A stretch of 64,000 nt of DNA from Brachypodium distachyon. Its lineage: Eukaryota; Streptophyta; Magnoliopsida; Poales; Poaceae. A model generated the notes under the pieces. The model searched no databases. It was not told the origin of the DNA and saw only the letters and a list, made by a program, of their open reading frames with translations. The stretch's first letter is position 1. Every line of letters begins with the position of its first letter. The stretch lies in the NCBI RefSeq assembly GCF_000005505.3, contig NC_016133.3:13888001-13952000 (forward strand), written 5' to 3'. Positions 57,574-64,000 of the stretch are shown here, piece by piece. The translations under genes were made by a program, and so were the position numbers.

Positions 57574-58689
57574 CTAAAGATCCAACTCGAATACTATTTT
57601 CGTCGGAGTTTATAAGCCCTCTCTATTTGGTTTTGCGCGGAAGTTCGACAAACAATTATACAAATAATACCATTAGAAAGAGTTTTTCAATATGAATCCA
57701 ACAATATCTCTTATGTGCCGCCATAACCTCATATCACCAATGTAATTTCTGGTCAAAGTTCGGCATAAAATTATGTGCAAGCTCACGAAGATGTGACTTC
57801 GACAATGTCCATATTGATGGACTTGTATCAAGGAAAAATTTCGAGTGTGTGTTGGCGAACTCGTCGGCTAACAAGGACACAGGGGACACGATTTACCCCA
57901 GTTCAGGGCCCTTGATGAGGTAATACCCCTACATCTTGCTCGTAGAATCTGTATTGCTGAGTCAATTACAATGGGGTGCCGCGGAGTCTAGATGCACAGA
58001 GTCGACGAGTGCGTCTAGACAACTTGTATCTAAGTTGGGGTCTCCTCTTGGCTCCTCCTCCTGGTCCTTTATATATGCAGAAACTCGGGTCTAAGGTAGA
58101 GTCCAAGTCGGTTACAATGAGGAGATGCACTCTAATTAATCTTCCTTCTCTTGAGTCGCAAGATTTGGCATGTAGACTCCTGGAGTCGTAGTAGGCTTCC
58201 TTGTGAGCCCCAGCTGGACTGTACCGGGTAGACTCGAGTCGAGTACGTGGTTAGTCATAACCACGTCAGTAGCCCCCAAGTGCATGGTTGAGTCGAAGAC
58301 TTGACTAGGGACTTTTCTCGTAAAGAATTAACTCATTTTACTGTTAAGCCAGCTGCATAATGCTGTAGATTTTGGCATTTTATCGACTTGTACTTCAAAT
58401 GAGAAGTATTTTGACTCAGAGAATGTCTGAGCTGATGCTACTATGAAGTAACAGTTTCACAATATGATTTTGACAGCGGATCAATGTGATGAGTAGGAAT
58501 CATAGGGATATATGCTTAATGTGCCCAGATACTCGAGAAGTCGAGTCCAGTTAATCGCTCTAGGGCGAATACAACACTAGCTTTCATCAGCATTCGAGTC
58601 CCCGGGCTCGAACCTGGCAACTGGCGAATTTCGACTTAGCCTGCTAGGGTCTTATAGAGTCGAACTCCAGTTTTTAAGTACTCGACTCG

Positions 58690-59160
58690 TTCATCAAGAT
58701 TGCTTGTACTGGACATACGCAGCTGGTGTGCTTCCATGCCCTATAGGAAGCCTACGGGTCTTATCTTCATGTAATGAACATGGTTGTAGGGAGCGACCCT
58801 TAAGTGAGAATTATTACTGGAAGGATGCAGTCGATGCATATCCAGGCCTAAATTTTAGGACTTACCTTCATACAATGAGTATGGATTCGACTGGAATAAC
58901 GTAGCTGGTACGATTCCAGGCCCGATAGAGAACTTTCGAGTCTTATCTTCATGCAATGAGCATGGGTTTGCTGAAATATGCGGTTGGTACGATTTCAGGC
59001 TCGATGGAATGATCCATGAGGCTTATCTTCATGCAATGAGCATGGATTTACTAGAGCAACGCAGCTGGTGCGACTCCAAGCTCTTTGGACGAAATCCAAG
59101 AGGCTTACTGTTATGCAAATGAGCATAAACAACTGAGGTGACGCAGCTGGTGCGACTCAA
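58690..59160 (+). repeat. About 80-bp tandem repeats inside the Gypsy LTR
   Basis: About five diverged units contain cttatcttcatgcaatgagcatgg followed by acgcagctggt(a/g)cgact and a ccaggc/ccaagctc end. Starts lie near 58752, 58861, 58941, 59022 and 59105. Units are 60-75% alike by eye, so they have aged. Confidence 0.75.
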
Positions 59161-59164
59161 TTGA

Positions 59165-60618
59165 GTCGATTGTTTTGTGTCAGGGTCATTACCCTGTTTT
59201 TACTGTTGTAAGTAAAGAATAAACAATAGCTGACCGTATGAAATCTTTAGCTAGTATAAAGCATCAGCTGGTTTGTGAAATCATATGTGATGTGTAACAT
59301 TGGCAAGTGTTTTAGATGAAACATTGATGTGGATACTTTGGATAATATGGATATTTAAGTGATGACATGTATCTTGTTTGGACTTAGTGCTTTGCTAGTG
59401 GTGTGCTGATCCATTAGTTTCTTATGTGAAAACATGGCGTGAGTTGTGTGAAACTTACCCTGAGTCAAGTCGTGGACTTGTGCTCGTACTGGTTATTTGT
59501 GTGTTCACTTTCAGGTGTTGCCGGAGCTAGAAGAACGTGGTCGAGGACGGGATCGAGAGACGAAGCTTGGGAAGCTGAGGTCGAGGATCAAGGTCATGCG
59601 GGACGTTCGTGCGAAGGAACAATGGAAGTGAAGGCTACGATGATCCGGGAGGGCACCGGTTTGTCGTATGTTGTTTATACCGGAGATGTACGGTATTGGA
59701 GATATTCGTACGTGATGGTCGAGTTTTGAAGACATCAAAAGAAGAGTTGATGGCATGAAGTGACATCAAGGTGAAGATATGTAGGTCCAGCCGTGGCTGG
59801 ATGAGAGCTGTTTAAAGATTAAACAGTAGCGTCATCAAGATGGCGTCGGATGGAAAAGTGATCCACATGAAAGTTGTGCGCGTCGTCGAGACGAACAACT
59901 TTGCTTTTGGAGTCATCTCAATCTGAGGTCGTATGCGGGCCCTACGGGTAAAATACTGACCGGGACAGAGGAGTCCGTGTTGGATTCGGATTCAGTTTAG
60001 GGTTGCGAATTTTCCCTTATAAATAGAGGGCATCCTAGCTAGGGTTTTAGCAAGGACGTGAGGGACCTCAAAGCTTTGGATCTAGATCAATTCTTGGAGA
60101 GTTCTTGGATGCATGGTTGCATCTTTTGTAATCGATCGACATCGTTGCAATAAAGAGATTCGTTGGCGGTGTCATCTCTGTTCTTCTCGGATCTTTGTGA
60201 AATCTTCGTGCTAGATCTTTCTAATACTTTGGTGCAGGTTTATCACAAGTTCATAATACTTTGCTGCAGATTTATCACGAGATCAAAAGAAGATTGCAAT
60301 TAATTCATCTTTCTTGTTATTCCTCCAAATTGGTTTTAGATTAATCCTCGTAACTTTCTGGCAGCTGTTATTATTTTGATCATATCTTTTGATTGGTAAG
60401 TCCTATTGAGCTGATTCTTGTTGCGTTGGTTAGATAATTTTAATACCTTTCTTTTCCATACTCATACGTATTTTTTGGTTCATCCAATCAAAAGTTACGG
60501 CTGTTTTACTATCACGGACAGAAAGGTGATTTAGGGTTTGAACTTTCGGGAAAAGCTTTAATTTGCTTCCGCGCAATCATTCACCCCCCCCCCTCTGATT
60601 GCCTATCTCGATCTCACA
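59165..60618 (+). mobile_element. Copia-type LTR (solo or fragment), boundaries approximate
   Basis: The right end caccccccccctctgattgc followed by ctatctcgatctcaca is the usual U5 end of several grass Copia LTRs. cttataaatagagggcatcc (about 60017-60036) looks like its TATA box region, and gttgcaataaagag (about 60143) like a poly-A signal. The left end was not fixed, and no clean 5-bp duplication was found. No Copia gag or pol sequence is attached. Confidence 0.5.
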
Positions 60619-61159
60619 TGGTTAGTTCGCGACTCGAATGAGAGTCTTAGTATTCACAGTCGAGACTCAAGATTAGTTTCAACATTTAAGATAAACCCCG
60701 TCATCCTATATGAAAGATAATTTCGAGTCATGATATTTGAGTCAGACTTCGTCTTTGATGACGTACCTGTTGGAGGTGAAGAGCCGTTTGGTCAGCCGAT
60801 GTGACTGGATGTACAGCCTAGCCTGACAGCTAGGCACACTGTAGGCGTGCATCAGTGGAGAAACGATCGCACTTCGCGCAGTAAACGAGACACAATGATG
60901 ATCTCATCGGTTCTTGCGCCCACGAAGTAAGCAGTTATTTTCACTTGCCGTTTCGTATTCCGGTTGATGCGGAACACGTGGCCACGAACGAGATCGTGCG
61001 TCCCGGATTTTTGCCAAGGTAAGGAGCAAAGCGGAGGTGGGGTAAATTAGTTGTAACCCTTCTTCCTCCTCGCATCCAGAGCTCAGGCGCCCAAGACTTT
61101 AGATTCCATAGCCAAAACCCTTCGTGTTCCCTGACAAGAACGTCTTTCGACCCAGTGAA

Positions 61160-64000
61160 ATGGGGAAGAGCAAGAAGAGCGCGGAAGCTTGGCCGCTGTC
61201 CTCCGTGGATTGCGAGAGGGTGGCCGGCATGCAAGAGGAAGGGTTGTTGTCCCCGCGGCCTGGGCATGTGCTTTTTCCCAGCGTGGAGGTAATCCCTCGC
61301 CCCATGCATGGAGTGCGGGTGGTGCATTACGATTTCATCACCCGCGGCTTAGCATTCCGAGTCCACCATTTCCTTCGTAGCTTGCTTTTGGCCTACGGGC
61401 TCCAAGTTCATAATCTTTCTCCAAACTCCTATCTCCACATCGCGTGCTTTGTGACGCTGTGTGGATGCTTTCTTGGAATAAAACCACACTTGGGTCTCTA
61501 GAAGAGAATGTTCACAATCCAGCACCAGGGCAAGGACGCGATTGGATGTGTGGACATCAAAACTCAAGCAGATGTCAAATTCTACAACCTCCGAGCGAGG
61601 GAATCACTTTCTCGATGGAAATCGACGTGGTTTTATGTCATGGATGTGCCGGCCGAAGGGCGTGGCTTCAATCTCCCTGAATTCTCCGTGACAGCTTCGG
61701 TGAAGAAGACGACGGCCTGGAGTCATAAGTTGGGAGGAACAGAGGGCGAAGAGGCCGAGACTCTGATGGCGCAAGTCCTGTCTCTCATGGAGACTCCTCA
61801 GCTGAAGGTGACTGGAATTCACCTCATTGCTGCTTTTAGTCGGAGAAGAATCCAACCTCTACAAGCTCATCCTCATCCCATGTGGGCATATCAGGGGGTT
61901 CGTGACCCGACCCGGATTAGTACCGTGGAATTTCGTTCGACTGAAGTGTGTCGACGAGTTCGGCGGCTCACTGACTTGGGTGAGTCAGAGCCATGCGAGA
62001 TTGACCCTGCAGTGGCTCCCTATGGACCCGAAAGGCCCCGAGAAAAGGTGATCATCGAAGCTTCTGACAAACCTTGCCGTCTTGACATGAATTATTTTTT
62101 GATTGTACTTTTGATTCCAGGGACCCGACAATGAGCCAAGAAGCGTTTCTCCACCGGCAAAGAAGCGCGGCAGAAAAGATGATAACCCACCGGTACAGAC
62201 CCGACAAACAGGCTCGAGGGACCCAAATGTCGAACCGTCGGTGTCTGTACCTGCGTTCAAGAGAACCAAGTCCGACGGGCCAGTTGCGGCTCTTCGTTTT
62301 GGCCTTCTTGCTCGATTCGACCATCCCAGGTGAACATTTTGGCTATCTTACTTCAACATTCTAGAGATTTTATTAAACCTATAAAAAAATCTTGCTCAGC
62401 CATACTGGTGGCTCAGTCGAGGGCAAAAAGGCTCCCGAGACTCAATCGACTGGTCAGGACTCGAAAGGGTCAGACCAGCCGACTAAGGAAAAGGCAGCTC
62501 ACACCGAAGGAGCCTCAGCGGCTAATCCTTCCGAAACGAGCAGAAGAAGTCGACCAGATGAGTCGACCATTCCTCAAGCGACGACTACTGCACCGAGTCA
62601 GCATGTGAGCAAATTTCTCTTTTGATGTTGTTTTTGCCTCTCGGTGGGAGTGATGCTCAAGAAATAACTTGAGACTGCTATTTGTTTTTAGCCGATCATC
62701 TGCTCCATGACAACTCTTATTGAAGAGTTTGAGAAGACGAAGGCAGAGCGAGAACGACTTCGAGCAGAGCTAGATCAGTGTCATCAAGAGCTCAAGGAAG
62801 CAGCAGCCGAAAAGAGTCGGCTCCAGCAACGTATAGACTCCCGTCTTTCTGCGGAGAAAGAGCGGGAAAAGATTTGGATCGAGCGATTCGAAAGTGCTAC
62901 TCGATCTGTTGCTGGTGAGCATTTGAGTCTGTTACCAAGGTGGCTTTACCTTCTAGTGTAAAGTTTGACTGTTGCTCTATCATTTTGCAGGAGTCCTTGA
63001 TGCCTCTGTTGAGGCTCAATTCAATAAGAAAAGCCAGAGCTTCAATCAGGCTGTAGAAAATGTCGAAGTTATCAACGCCGAAGCCAAGGGCAAGCTCCGG
63101 CAGGTAACGAAGATTCTGACCACCGTAATCAGGAAGATGTTTCCTGATGCGTCAGTGCAGGAGTCGCTGAATGGGCTCATTGACTTTTTTACTGCGAGTC
63201 AAGACCCGGTAGAGGAGTGCCAGCATCAGGCGATGACCGACGTTGAATTATTCTTCACGCTTGCTCTTGCGCATGGCGCCGAGGAAGACACTCTCCGTCA
63301 AGTAGCCTCTCAATAGACTCGATCGAGAGCAGGGGACACGGTCAGCCTAGGGCCCTTTATGGGAAAAGGCAAAGAGCTGGCTGAGGTCTCGTTGCGGCAA
63401 CCTCGTAGATCAATCCGGGAGATAAACCTAGCTTCATCTGGCGGCCCAGAGGTGGGCGATCTTTCACTAGATATATTTGATTCTCTTTCTCCTTTGTGAA
63501 TCTTCTTCTTCTGTTCTTTTGCTTTGTAAAGAACTGCTCTAGCTGAGCCTTTTTTGGAAAGAAATCCAAGATCTTTATCTCCACCCCTGAAGGAGTTTTT
63601 TAGGATACATGATGAGGTAACTTGAGTCTTTTTTCACGCAGAGGGAAAAAGGACAATCAAGTCACTCGGTTCCAGCTGCAGAGGCAACCTCTCGCAACGA
63701 TGCTCCAGCCAACCCTATCTAAAAGGGTCAGGCTGAGACGACTCTGTCCCCAGAGCAATTGCAAGAAGTTGAGGCTTGGCTCGCTAAGCTGAAGCGTGAC
63801 ACGCTGGGTGACGCTCAAAGTAGCAACTCTAGCCTGAAAGCTGCAACCAACCGGGAGGAGTTTGTCTTTGGAGAGCTTCGTAACCTGAGCCATCAAATCC
63901 AAGGTATAGGATCGCAAGACTTTGCCTTTCGTGTCGGTTTGCAAAGTAATCTTATCGTCTTCTGTGCAGCTCTTCGCTTTGACCCTGATGATGAAAAGGC
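61160..64000 (+). pseudogene. 'Putative gypsy type transposon' gene (PF04195-like), partial
   Basis: Plant retrotransposon-associated protein of unknown role. Exons that join in frame: 61160-62047, 62121-62329, 62400-62604, 62692-62914, 62991-63451, 63642-63903 and 63970 onward; the gene leaves the window. The N-terminal domain shows FRVHHFLRSLLLAYGLQVHN, LSPNSYLHIACFVTLC, FLGIKPHLGL and HPMWAYQGVRDPTRIS, the PF04195 pattern. A basic linker (AKKRGRK) and a Ser/Pro/Glu-rich stretch follow. A long coiled coil (TKAERERLRAELDQC onward) precedes the later exons. Three in-frame stops are visible: TAG 61499-61501 where the family has Trp, TAG 63314-63316, and a TAA near 63718. The copy is therefore probably dead although its introns are well kept. 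No gag or pol is in the window. Confidence 0.75.

Larger units (their letters stand above)
57850..60900 (+). mobile_element. Gypsy-type LTR region interrupted by a Copia-type LTR
   Basis: 57850 starts tgttggcgaactcgtcggct followed by acacaggggacacgattta and cagggcccttgatgaggtaa, a familiar opening of a grass Gypsy LTR family. agtagcccccaagtgca near 58266 is also typical. After about 59160 the sequence changes type, and Gypsy-like gactcgaatgagag text returns after 60618. The right edge and primer-binding site were not identified. It precedes the PF04195-like gene and could be its 5' LTR. Confidence 0.55.

Noticed and set aside
58690..59160. Regularly spaced repeats resembling a CRISPR array
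   Set aside because: Units are long, diverged and contiguous without unique spacers, and they lie inside a plant LTR.

Overview
The window is nuclear DNA from a grass (Poaceae, most likely Pooideae). The signs are GT-AG introns, Stowaway-type MITEs with ctccctccgtcc ends, Gypsy, Copia and CACTA pieces, a nuclear tRNA-Trp gene, and closest protein resemblance (from memory) to rice and Triticeae families. Nothing prokaryotic was seen and there is no CRISPR array.

Region 1 (about 0.4-24.6 kb) is a decaying cluster of CC-NB-LRR immune receptor genes. NLR-A (minus, 817-4831) and NLR-B (plus, 7439-11265) are head to head. NLR-B and NLR-C (minus, 13997-19669) are tail to tail. All three share one exon plan: exon 1 with CC and P-loop, an intron just before the kinase-2 motif, exon 2 with the rest of NB-ARC and the LRRs, then a tiny 3' exon. 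All three are broken as written. NLR-A has a TAG in the CC domain and loses 2 bases in kinase-2. NLR-C gains one G in kinase-2. NLR-B gains one base late in the LRRs. NLR-D (22262-23847) is a recent copy of the NLR-A 3' half, joined by an internal deletion of about 3 kb to a copy of the NLR-A upstream region, with a Mutator-like element at the join. The 3' micro-exon of A and D encodes a lysine-rich, NLS-like tail. An AP2/ERF relic follows NLR-B, and a relic of the PPCS gene sits beside NLR-D.

Region 2 (25.8-46 kb) holds conserved housekeeping genes whose exons all join in frame: phosphopantothenate-cysteine ligase (coenzyme A synthesis, minus, 9 exons, 326 aa), tRNA-Trp(CCA) (minus), a plant organellar DNA polymerase (plus, 12 exons, 1026 aa) and an IST1-like ESCRT-III regulator (plus, 6 exons, 515 aa). 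In the polymerase the Exo I motif reads Gly-Thr-Glu where the family has Asp-x-Glu, so proofreading may be lost.

Region 3 (46-57.6 kb) holds a class-3 lipase-like gene (minus) with tandemly duplicated small exons and a CACTA end just upstream, GC-rich repeats, a possible small secreted protein, several MITEs and two 5'-truncated LINE insertions with clear target-site duplications.

Region 4 (57.8-64 kb) is retrotransposon DNA: a Gypsy-type LTR with about 80-bp internal repeats, a Copia-type LTR lying within it, and an intron-bearing 'putative gypsy type transposon' gene (PF04195-like) with three in-frame stops that runs off the end of the window.
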